Shown here: piece by piece, positions 56,205-64,000 of the stretch
Layout of the letters: every line of letters begins with the position of its first letter
Position numbering within the stretch: position 1 is the first letter of the stretch
From: Symbiodinium natans
Taxonomy: Eukaryota; Sar; Dinophyceae; Suessiales; Symbiodiniaceae
Length of the DNA: 64,000 nt
Reading direction: 5' to 3'
NCBI GenBank assembly: GCA_905221605.1
Contig: CAJNDS010002255.1
Coordinates: 346,001-410,000 of the forward strand
Program-made: the position numbers and the translations under genes
The notes under the pieces: model-generated
Seen by the model: only the letters and a program-made list of their open reading frames with translations
Database searches by the model: none
What the model was told of the DNA's origin: nothing

Positions 56205-56290
56205 GGTTAAGGGTTTAAGGTTTGGGGTTTAGGGTTTTAGGGATTTAGGGTTTTAGGGTTTTAGGGTTTTAGTGTTTCGGGTTTAGGTGC
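56205..56290. repeat. TTTAGGG-type tract, degenerate
   Basis: About ten TTTAGGG or TTTTAGGG units. Confidence 0.85.
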
Positions 56291-56641
56291 TTTGGGTATG
56301 AAGGGTTGTTGTACTTGAAGCCTCGGGGTTTCTGGTTCAAGGGTTTCGGGCTTTTGTGCTTTGAACCGGCTACCCATATCATCTCCTTCTCGATCCCTTT
56401 TCGTTTCCAACAAGCTCTCCCCCTCAAAAAATATAAAATGCCGATTGAAAGTAAGTAGTCCCTGTTAAGGTCCGAGCATGACTATCGTGACATCATGGTC
56501 CCTGGCAGTCCCAGCCAGGAGGTCACTGGGTCTGGCGGCTGTGGCGAAGAGCCGGAGCAGAGAGTTGAGGGACTCGACCGTGTGTGACAAGGCAGTTCCA
56601 CACAATCTGCAGTTTTGGGGGTAGACGAAAATAGAAATACA

Positions 56642-56710
56642 GACCCCCAAATAGTAGGATCCCCCTGCAATAAGGACCCCAAGAAGGTACCCCTAATATC
56701 GTAAACCCCC
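56642..56710. repeat. Short dispersed repeat C, copy 1
   Basis: GACCCCCAAATA then AAGGTACCCCTAATATCG and TAAA. Matching copies lie at 62851-62919 (same order) and, more diverged, at 61660-61724. Confidence 0.7.
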
Positions 56711-56965
56711 ATGTGGGGGAGTTCAGTCTGTTTCCAATCTGCGCCCCGCCCTCGGCATTCTGTTGTTCCTGGTTCGAACGAAGTTTGATGGGGACATTTT
56801 GAGAGCTGCGAGACGAGGGCGCACGCATGGGCATGCCAACTTTCCCATAATATGACTACATGAGCCCGGGCCGTGAGCATCAGCCAACAGTCGTTTTGGC
56901 TGAGAAGCATCGGCGCCCCGCCCACTTGTGCTGCGTTCCTTCTCTCGGCGCCGTCTGGTCATACT

Positions 56966-58204
56966 ATGGATCGCGTTTGCTTCTACAGCCTTGTCTCGGG
57001 AGAGGAGCAGTCGCGCATGGACAGGGCTGAGCTTCGCGCAGCTGCCACATGCCTAGAGGGGGTGCGGAAACACTTTCACGAGCATCATGGCCACCCGTTC
57101 TTCGCCGTTAAAGTCTTCAGGTCACCAACAGATGTGGCAGTGATTCCAAGGCAGCAGACCTTTGAGGAACTTGGGGAGTGTGACAGTCTCTTTGTCCTTG
57201 TGGCAACCCTGGACAAGGAGGATCCTCGGCAGCTTTTCGCGATTGCGGATGCCAGGGATGAGAACGTGGCTGCTCTGGAGGAGGTGCTCGAGGAGGTCGA
57301 TGCAGATGTGCGTGACTCGCATGGCGAGACGGCGGCCTGCAAAGTCTGCAGGCAGGGGCATCTGGGCATGTTGCGCAGCTTGCACCTGGCCAATGCCGAC
57401 TTCACTCTTGGCCCAAGAGGCGCCACCCCGCTCTTGCTGTCTTGTCAAGAAGGGCACCTAGCATGTGCCAGATTTCTCCTAGGCACTGGCCGGCTGGTGC
57501 TCAACTTGTTGGAGGTGCGTGACAGGGAATCTGACACCCCGCTCACCAAAGCCGCGCGCTTTGGCCACACGCCATGCGTCGAGCTTCTCGTGGCCAGCCG
57601 AGCTGACATTGAGGCAAAGGGCAGATACGGCAACACCGCCATCATTGTTGCAGCAAAGCACGGCCACGCGGATTGCGTCAGGTTCTTGCTGGACCAAGGA
57701 GCCGTTAAGGATGCGCAGGCCAATGACCTGAACACAAGCCTCATCCTTGCGGCTGACAGGGGCCACCCCAAGTCCGTAGAGATTTTGTTGTCCGCTGGCG
57801 CAGACAAAGACATTGAAGCCAACAATGGGAGGACAGCACTCGACTGCGCAAGTGGCATGGCTGCGCGACGTTCCGATGTGGAGGGATATGCTGAATGCGC
57901 CAGGCTTCTCGAGGCAGCTAAGGGAGGCAACAGCCGACAACTGCTGCAAGGCGCAGAACTGGGCAGGCCCAGTGTTGTCCGTGCAGCCTTGGCCGCAGGT
58001 GTAAGTTTAGAGGTGAAGAACCGATACGGCAAGACAGCGCTCATGCTGGCGGCAGAGAAGGGCCATGTGGAGTGCCTTCAGCTCCTGCTCGCCCGCGGAG
58101 CCAACAAGGATGCCCAGAGCAACGATGACGACTCTGCGCTCAGCCTCGCGTCCACACATGGACATGCGGAGTGCTTGGCCCTTCTAAGGGCACACGGAGC
58201 CTGA
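56966..58204 (+). CDS. Ankyrin-repeat protein, intronless
   Basis: 412 codons from the ATG at 56966 (the frame is open from 56873, 443 codons). Residues 1-95 (MDRVCFYSLVSGEEQ, FEELGECDSLFVLV) are unrecognised. From about residue 110 there are seven to eight ankyrin repeats, including GATPLLLSCQEGHLACARFL, DTPLTKAARFGHTPCVELL, GNTAIIVAAKHGHADCVRFL, NTSLILAADRGHPKSVEILL and GKTALMLAAEKGHVECLQLL. Ankyrin repeats bind partner proteins; the partner is unknown. The inner start is preferred because a spliced-leader-like TTTTGGCTGAGAAG lies at 56892-56905. No introns, unlike the GTPase gene upstream. Confidence 0.85.
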   Translation: MDRVCFYSLVSGEEQSRMDRAELRAAATCLEGVRKHFHEHHGHPFFAVKVFRSPTDVAVIPRQQTFEELGECDSLFVLVATLDKEDPRQLFAIADARDENVAALEEVLEEVDADVRDSHGETAACKVCRQGHLGMLRSLHLANADFTLGPRGATPLLLSCQEGHLACARFLLGTGRLVLNLLEVRDRESDTPLTKAARFGHTPCVELLVASRADIEAKGRYGNTAIIVAAKHGHADCVRFLLDQGAVKDAQANDLNTSLILAADRGHPKSVEILLSAGADKDIEANNGRTALDCASGMAARRSDVEGYAECARLLEAAKGGNSRQLLQGAELGRPSVVRAALAAGVSLEVKNRYGKTALMLAAEKGHVECLQLLLARGANKDAQSNDDDSALSLASTHGHAECLALLRAHGA

Positions 58205-59474
58205 GCAGACGAAGATCCCGCATCCTTGAAGGCGAGGACGGCGCGCGAGTAGGTATGTCCATAGGCCTAGCTTCAACTGCTGCACGCCCGTCCTGCTTCG
58301 AGGGGTTTTGGCATGAATGGTCAATCTTGTTGTTTGTGAACAGGCGGTCTGCAACAGAGAAGAGAGCATCAGCTGTAGAGGTCCCCCGCAAGCATGCACG
58401 GAGATGGTGGGCTCAGTGCCTCTTGTTGGGAGCTTAAGGGTCCTAGGAGCAAGCCTCCAGTCTAGACTTGAAGCGTTGGGGTCTTTGGTTTCTAACATAG
58501 CTTCCAGGATGATATCACTGGCATGTTTCCATGGTGATCTCCGTCAGCTGTGTCAGGGTAAGGCAATTTTGGATGCGCAGCGGAAGTTGGAAGTACTTGT
58601 GCTGGCACACATCTGGATGTACAGCTGTGAGTGTGAGGGCTATCTAGCCGCTGGTGCTGCACGTTGAAGTGCCGGCTGGCAATCTGTCCATATTTCGGCC
58701 CTCCCCCACCACGGGAAGCACATGGAGTCCGCGTGGTATTCCATGTGCAGAGGGATGCCTACGCACCGGGAGAGCCCCTTTTAGTTCCTTTGGCAGCGGG
58801 CGGCTCCTGTGCAGATCTTGCAAAAAGGTGACCGGCCTGGATGTTGGAATGCTGATCTTTCATGTTCCTAGGCCTTGGGGCAATCTTCATAGTGCGGACT
58901 GCGCGAAGTTAGACATGGCTCTGAATTCTGAATGTCTTGAGGCCAGCCTCCCTCAGCCCGGGCAGCTGGCAGATGCTGCACGTTTGCTGAACTCGGGAGA
59001 AAGCGTGTAAAACGTACCTGGCATCAGGCTTGGGTGTTCACTTCGCATGGCTGGCACTCGGTTCCTTATGTGCGGAGACATAGTTCTTCCCATTTGCGAA
59101 GAGGTTCATGGGCATGATGCATGCCATGGGATCAGGCCCGCAATACCTGGAGCAGCACAGGGACGAATAACTCGTCGCACATTCGCACACATCAGAGGCC
59201 AGTATCTGCAACCCTAAACCCTCTTGCCGTCCTTTTGAAGTTGTTGTCATCGACGTTGTTGTAGGACGGTGTTAGTCTGCTAATCCTACAGCCTCCAGAA
59301 CCACGACGGATACGATCTACTAGGCAAGCTTGCTGCCCATCCTGCGGCACTCGGGCTTTCATTCGCGTGGTTGTCCTGAGGGGAGTAGAGGCGGGGATTC
59401 CAGAAATGTGGAAGTTCTCATTTCGTGCCCCGCCGAACCAAGAAGGATGGCACATCAGGGGAATGTTGGCGGGG
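58205..59474. other. Region without supported gene
   Basis: Follows the ankyrin gene. Plus-strand frames at 58317-58667 and 58654-59010 and a minus-strand frame at 58184-58498 have no domain. Part may be 3' untranslated sequence. Confidence 0.4.
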
Positions 59475-59895
59475 TTCTGTGTTGTCGAGACCTGAGGCCA
59501 GAGCAAGGCAGAATGCTGGCTCGCACGTGTTGGCTCCAGTTCTTGGACACGCAAATAGGACAAAGTACAAGTTGATGTGAAGGCACTTGGCTACTTGTCC
59601 CGGAATAGAGGGTACCTCATTCCCTTATGGCCTACTAAGAACCAGCAAGATTGTTGTCCAGCAGGCAATGCCTCGACTCCACGCACAAAAGCCTCCAACC
59701 CTTCAGCCCTGACGCCCAACCCCAAACCCCCAAACCCCTGAAGCCCCAAACCCGCAAACGATCTTCAGCCCTAAGCCCTAATCCTCTACACCCCCAAGCG
59801 CCTGGAACCTCTTAAGTTTGGATTGCAAACTGCGGCCCATGTTGCGCCATGCGCAGTTGGGGGTTCAACTCCCCAATCCGAGCGCGGGGAGGAGA
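59475..59895. repeat. Segmental duplication, copy 2 (partner 55827-56170)
   Basis: Aligned blocks at 59475-59571 and 59818-59895 match 55827-55925 and 56093-56170. The sequence between the blocks differs: here it includes a fold-back arm (59615-59643) and degenerate CCCTAA sequence; there it is a CCCTAAA tract. Confidence 0.8.
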
Positions 59896-59963
59896 GGTTT
59901 GTAGGGCTTAGGTTTTGGGGTTTGGGGTTTTGGGGTTTTGGGGGAAAATCTGGGTTCAGGGTT

Positions 59964-60062
59964 GGGATGTTCCCCCCTCACACTAACAGTCCTTCATCGG
60001 GATTATAGCGCTCCCTGTTTGAATCCCGGTGAAGGACTTTTAGTACAAAGGGAGAGCATCCC
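59964..60062. mobile_element. Short fold-back element, family B copy 2
   Basis: 41-bp inverted arms (59964-60004 and 60022-60062) with a 17-bp spacer. The left arm contains ACTAACAGTCCTTCATCGGG, matched at the right by the inverted ACTAAAAGTCCTTCACCGGG. Both arms start GGGATG. Flanked by TTTAGGG-type sequence. Confidence 0.8.
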
Positions 60063-60400
60063 AAGTTTAAGGGTTAGGGTTTAGGGTCGAGTTTCGTGTT
60101 GAGGGGCTTGAGGGACTCAGGGTTTAGGAGTTTAGGCTACAGAGGCCTTGAACGCAAGATTGAGTGGGTTTAGGGTTTAGGGTTTAGGGTTTAGGGTAAA
60201 CTGTTCCCGACCCAGTGCAAGATCTCAAACCCCAAGCCCCATAAACCATACCTTGAACCCTCGACCCCCAAACGCCAAAAAACGTAAAGCCCCAAAACAC
60301 CCCCCATAAACCCTAAACCCTAAACCCTAAACCCTAAACCCTAAACCCTAAACCCTAAACCCTAAACCCTACACCCCAAGCCCCAAAGCTAAACCCTTCC
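60063..60400. repeat. TTTAGGG tract facing a CCCTAAA tract
   Basis: TTTAGGG units at 60066-60090 and 60168-60198, then CCCTAAA units at 60305-60372 (about ten perfect). They face each other across ~110 bp of degenerate sequence. Confidence 0.85.
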
Positions 60401-60509
60401 GGAGCCTGCAAAAGCCCATCAAAAGGATCCCCGCGACCCAAGACTCGCGCAAAGCCGGCTGAGCCTGGCGATGGTCGCGGCCCCTGAGGGGTGCGGCCTC
60501 AAACTCTAA

Positions 60510-60780
60510 AAGCCCTCAACCCTGCACCCTAAACCCGAAACCCTAAACCCTAAACCCTAGACCCTAAACCCTAGACCCTAGACCCTAAACCCTAAACCCC
60601 AAACCCCAGCAAGTTGTTTGGGACTTGTCCGCGCAGGGGTCTGCGCCACTGGGCTTCGAAGTTCCTTCGAAGATGCTTGTGTTGGGGGTTTGGGGGACCC
60701 CCAAACCCTCAACCCTACACCCTAAACCCTAAACCCTAAACCCTAAACCCTAAACCCTAAACCCTAAACCCTAAATCCGA
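60510..60780. repeat. CCCTAAA tracts
   Basis: Tracts at 60520-60608 (with CCCTAGA variants) and 60705-60780, separated by ~95 bp of unique sequence. Confidence 0.9.
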
Positions 60781-60886
60781 AACATCCCGAAGCCAGAGCC
60801 TGAAATTCTTAACATCAGCTCTGACCCAAGCCGAAGCTGAAAAGAGGCACCTTCTGTCCCCCTACAACTCCCTGTAAAGGATCATC

Positions 60887-60945
60887 TAGGGTTTAGGGTT
60901 TAGGGTTCAGGGTTTAGGGTTTAGGACTTAGGATTGAGGGTTTAG
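60887..60945. repeat. TTTAGGG tract
   Basis: About seven units with TTCAGGG and TTAGGAC variants. Confidence 0.8.
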
Positions 60946-61141
60946 GAAAAGGGCCCAACTCTCGACTTCCCTGACAAAGGGTCCGTAAGTTGCAGCTGAG
61001 GCGAAGCCCGCAGTGCCTCGAAGGACATTCGCCGCTTGCATCACACGCCCCCATGGCAGAGAAGAGCCTAGGTAGGCCCTTGGGACAGCCTATATTTCCG
61101 CCTTATTGGGTTTAAGCTACTATTTGCTTCAGAACCCCCTC

Positions 61142-61149
61142 CGCCCCCC

Positions 61150-61181
<32 letters not shown>

Positions 61182-61208
61182 ACCCCCCCCCCCCCCCCCA
61201 AAAAAAAA
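61142..61208. repeat. Poly-C tract followed by A-run
   Basis: Almost pure C for ~58 bases with two short interruptions, then eight A. Length is likely to be unreliable in sequencing. Confidence 0.9.
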
Positions 61209-61383
61209 GAAAACATAATCATCCCTATATTACCCTTATAAGGAAGAATAACTTACTATTTTTTGCGGGTTCTTAAGCCATGGGTAGCAAGCGGATAGTA
61301 ATGAGGACCATGTTTAAGAGGGTCTTCGGGGGCCATCCTTGGATGATCCAAAATAGCCCATGGCAACCATACCATCATGGCGA

Positions 61384-61490
61384 CGGTTTAGGGTTTAGGG
61401 TTTAGGGTTTAGGGTTTAGGGTTTAGGGTTTAGGGTTTAGGGTTTAGGGTCTAGGGTCTAGGGTCTAGGGTTTAGGGTTTAGGATTTGCC
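61384..61490. repeat. TTTAGGG telomere-type tract
   Basis: About 14 units, with TCTAGGG variants in the second half. Confidence 0.95.
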
Positions 61491-61732
61491 AAAGTAGTTG
61501 CACAAGAAACACAATGACCATCATTAAAATTCGCTGTATGAATATCCATAGTGCTCATAATGATAATGGCTGTCATAATGACGAGAGCAGTCCTTCTGAT
61601 TGAATACTAGGTAACGTATTCATAATCGTAGAGTAGGCCTACCCATGAGTTTGGCTAGGATTCCCTTATAATAAGGACCACAATAAGGTACCCAGGTACC
61701 CCCTAATTAGTTTTCGTAATCCTCATGCTCAA

Positions 61733-61820
61733 CCCTAAACCCTAAACCCTAACCCTAAACCCTAAACCCGAGACCCTAGACCCTAAACCCTAAACCCTAA
61801 ACCCTAAGCCCTAAATCTAA
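61733..61820. repeat. CCCTAAA telomere-type tract
   Basis: About 11 units with variants, 240 bp from the opposite-orientation tract at 61384-61490. Confidence 0.9.
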
Positions 61821-61924
61821 TTTTGCTGGGTGAGTTCCCGAACTTCTAGCAGGAACGCAGGGGACGCGGTCGCCGGCGGAGCCAGGCGTGGCCCGCAAGA
61901 TGGCCGCGGGAGATGTAAGGGAAT

Positions 61925-62015
61925 AGGGTTTAGGGCTCAGGGTTTCGGGTTTAGGGTTTAGGGTTTAGGATTTAGGGTTTAGGGCTTAGGGTTTAGGGTT
62001 TCGGGTTTAGTGAAA
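61925..62015. repeat. TTTAGGG tract
   Basis: About 12 units with TTCGGGT, TTTAGGA and CTTAGGG variants. Confidence 0.9.
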
Positions 62016-62174
62016 GTCCTCAATTATCGAAGCTCTTACACCCTGACCGTCCTGACCATGACTTCTTTGAATTCTTTGAAGCCCAGATGCTTGTCTCGAG
62101 AATCGCCACAACTATCACGACCCTATCGCGTGTTCTTTACATTATGTGTTGCTATGGTTCCGATATCCTTCAAG

Positions 62175-62275
62175 GTTTTTTTTAAACGTTAAAAACCCTA
62201 AATTCCAAAAGGGTTTTTCACGTTAAAAACCCTAAACCCTAAACGGTTTTGTTTAACGTTAAAAACCCTCTTGTG
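62175..62275. repeat. AACGTTAAAAACCCT direct/inverted repeats
   Basis: Three copies of AACGTTAAAAACCCT (or ACGTTAAAAACCCT) in ~100 bp, with an inverted GGGTTTTTCACGTTAAAAAC arrangement. Confidence 0.75.
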
Positions 62276-62850
62276 CCAGGCTTCCAGACAGCGACGACGG
62301 CGGCCTAGGCCGGGACTTCGTGTGGCGAGCGGTTCAGGAAGTGGGGCTTCTTGGTGCTCCGGGGGCGGGGGGGGGACCGAGGAAATGGATGAGGGATGTG
62401 GGTTTTGCTTTTGGGGCAGATATGGGGCATGATTACAGGGGATCAGCCCGGGGGAGTGGAGGTCCCTTTTGCTGAGTGAACACGTGGCCGAAGGTCCGAC
62501 GACAAGAAAGATCGCTCCAGGCCGCTTGTGGCGCAGAGATCTCGTGGCAGATTCTGGCTTTCTGTGCCATTTAGTGCTCATTCCTATCACCTTATTTCGT
62601 ATGAGGCTGTTGTTGTTATGGTCATGAGAATTGCATGAAGCTGCTATTGCTATGGTCATTAGTATTGTATCGCCATTGTTCTTATTCGCATTATACAGAC
62701 CGGGTGCATCTCGCTGGGCACAGGAGGGGCCCAAAGCGAAGAAGGCGGCACGCCGACGCGGAGAAGGGAAATCCAGATGCTCCCGAGGATCGGAGGGCAG
62801 GTGTCATGGTCCCTTGACATGGGGTTTTTGAGTAAGGGAACCCTAACATA

Positions 62851-63005
62851 GACCCCCAAATAATATAATTCCCTTCTAATATGGACCCCAATAAGGTACC
62901 CCTAATATCGTAAAGCCCTCAGAACCTTACGTTTGTAAAGGGTTCTGAAGTATGGGTTCTTGGGTTCTGGAGGTAGATACCGTAAAGGGGTACCTAAAAA
63001 AAGGA
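62851..63005. repeat. Dispersed repeat C, copy 2, with hairpin
   Basis: GACCCCCAAATAATAT to CCCCTAATATCGTAAAGCCC matches 56642-56710. The following sequence folds back: CCCTCAGAACCTTA with TAAAGGGTTCTGAAG, and AAGGTACCCC with AGGGGTACCT. Confidence 0.7.
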
Positions 63006-63104
63006 TCCACCAGGGGTTCCACCCAGCTTCCTTGAGCTGAGCCCCTGAAGGACCAAGCTCAAAATGAGAAGGGCCCGCCAGAGGAGCTTTTGCTAACCCC
63101 CTCT

Positions 63105-63216
63105 GGTTCTTAGTAGGGAGTGAGGGAATTAGGGCCCTGTATATATATATATATATATACATACCCTTTAAGAGATTATATGGGGTGCCTCATTCCCTCA
63201 TTTGCTACTAAGAACC
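63105..63216. mobile_element. Fold-back (MITE-like) element, family A
   Basis: 29-bp inverted arms, each starting GGTTCTTAGTAG at its outer end and containing TGAGGGAAT (25 of 29 bases match). The interior holds a (TA)n run (63140-63160). Confidence 0.8.
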
Positions 63217-63302
63217 AGCCAGCTTTGGTAAAGCGTGTGTCTGGTATGGCTTTGTGGCAACGGGTGAACCAGCAGGAAGCTCCTAAACAGCCCCCCCTCC
63301 CC

Positions 63303-63400
63303 AAGCCCTAAACCCTAAACCCTAAACCCCAAACCCTAAACCCTAAACCCTAAACCCTGAACCCTGAACCCTGCACCCCAAACCCTAAACCCTAAACCCT
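63303..63400. repeat. CCCTAAA tract before a 3' splice site
   Basis: About 13 units with CCCTGAA, CCCCAAA and CCCTGCA variants. It ends 12 bases before the acceptor CTGGAG|GAC at 63412. Confidence 0.85.
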
Positions 63401-63412
63401 CTCATCCTGGAG

Positions 63413-63652
63413 GACGCAGATCATCCCAAGGAGGGTGAGTCGGACACCGAGGTAGTGGAGCGCGACTCGGACACGGAGGAGCCCGCGCCCAACGGCCTGC
63501 GGTCCCCGCAGGGGTCCCCGCGCGGGTCCCCGCGCGGATCCCCGCGCGGGTCGCGGTCTCCTGCAGATCTCCGGGAGCTCCCAAAACAGGAATCCGCGGA
63601 GCGCCCTACGGAGCCCAGGGAGACCTCCAGCCCAGAGCCTGCGGCCGACAAG
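63413..63652 (+). CDS. Exon of Ser/Pro/Arg-rich nuclear-type protein
   Basis: 80 codons in phase 0 from GAG|GAC to AAG|GACTCC (GA donor). Acidic first part (EGESDTEVVERDSDTEE), then three GSPRGSPR-type units and SPEPAADK. Low complexity with many likely phosphorylation sites. Frame and borders continue into the exon at 63894. No domain. The 5' exons would be to the left but were not found. Confidence 0.5.
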
Positions 63653-63893
63653 GACTCCGGGGGGTCGCCACCGGCACTTCTCAAGTTATATTCATACATT
63701 GCTAGGTTATGATATGGTTCGGCTTTTATGTTTTATACTCGTACCTTATGATAGTTATATTTGTCTGTAGTAGTATAGCACTACATGACTATCAGTTCAT
63801 TTTGAGGTCAAGCGCCTTGAGGGTCCGAAGCCCTAAACCCTAATCCCTAAACCCTAAACCGAAACCCTAAACCCTAAACCCGAAACCCTACCA
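63653..63893 (+). other. Intron with CCCTAAA tract at its 3' end
   Basis: 241-bp GA-AG intron. The last ~60 bases are CCCTAAA and variants, ending CCCTACCAG directly at the splice site. Confidence 0.5.
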
Positions 63894-64000
63894 GGACGGC
63901 GCTCCCAAGCGACGGAAGAAGAAGGTCGGATCCGAAGCACGTTCCACCGCCCGAGATTTCGCAAGCTTTCACCCTCATATATACAAAAAATATATATATA
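63894..64000 (+). CDS. Exon with basic nuclear-localisation-type motif (partial)
   Basis: Continues in phase 0 from the exon at 63413-63652 with DGAPKRRKKKVGSEARSTAR. PKRRKKKV is a typical monopartite nuclear localisation signal. The exon may end at AAG|GTCGG (63923) or run on; the window stops at 64000 in an AT-rich stretch. Confidence 0.45.

Noticed and set aside
59818-59895. tRNA-like fold (GGATTG pairing with CAATCC, and a GGTTCAACTCC T-arm-like loop)
   Set aside because: Only ~60 bases, no D-arm, and the duplicated copy at 56093 does not keep the pairing.

Overview
This window looks like nuclear DNA of a dinoflagellate, probably a Symbiodinium-like member of the Suessiales. The genes that can be followed are cut by short introns whose ends fit AG|G on both sides, with GC and GA donors as common as GT. 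TTTAGGG/CCCTAAA telomere-type tracts are scattered throughout, and retroelement debris and minisatellites fill much of the space between genes. The species call is inference; no rRNA, tRNA or spliced-leader RNA gene was recognised.

Layout. 1-8.8 kb (minus strand): exons of one or two large secreted or surface proteins. They include PAN/apple-like cysteine modules, cadherin-like repeats, and five recent tandem copies of one eight-cysteine exon (707-bp cassette), plus a doubled 82-bp intron. 8.8-21 kb: mostly non-coding. It holds outward-facing telomere-type tracts, one small plus-strand multi-exon gene (9.9-10.8 kb), an AT-rich island (12.2-14.2 kb), fold-back elements and minisatellites. 21-28.8 kb: remains of a non-LTR-type retroelement and of an unclassified dispersed coding repeat, then minisatellites and a 770-bp (CTA)n array. 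29-35.2 kb (minus strand): a Ty1/copia-type element with Gag, a Pol that lacks an intact integrase core but carries an extra methyltransferase-like C-terminus, and a third membrane-protein ORF broken by one stop. 35.6-42 kb: a large fold-back element, two copies of an A-tailed repeat, and further decayed coding repeat. 43.3-47.5 kb: intronless ionotropic glutamate receptor-like and UBL-SUKH genes. 49.7-54.1 kb (plus strand): an intron-rich gene joining a SAM domain, a SLIP-GC-type GTPase and a U-box. It is followed by an acidic protein (54.2 kb) and an intronless ankyrin protein (56.9-58.2 kb). From 53 kb to the end, telomere-type tracts in both orientations alternate with short fold-back elements; the last coding exons (63.4-63.9 kb) belong to a basic nuclear-type protein.

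Themes. Intron-rich genes (surface protein, SAM-GTPase-U-box) alternate with intronless genes. The intronless genes have spliced-leader-like remnants upstream, as expected for retrotransposed mRNAs. Several introns end in a CCCTAAA tract directly before the 3' splice site, and at least one short fold-back element encloses such a tract. This suggests that telomere-type sequence has been spread by mobile elements and reused as intron sequence.

Limits: exon joins were made by eye from reading frame, splice-like sites and domain continuity. No transcript, alignment or search was available.
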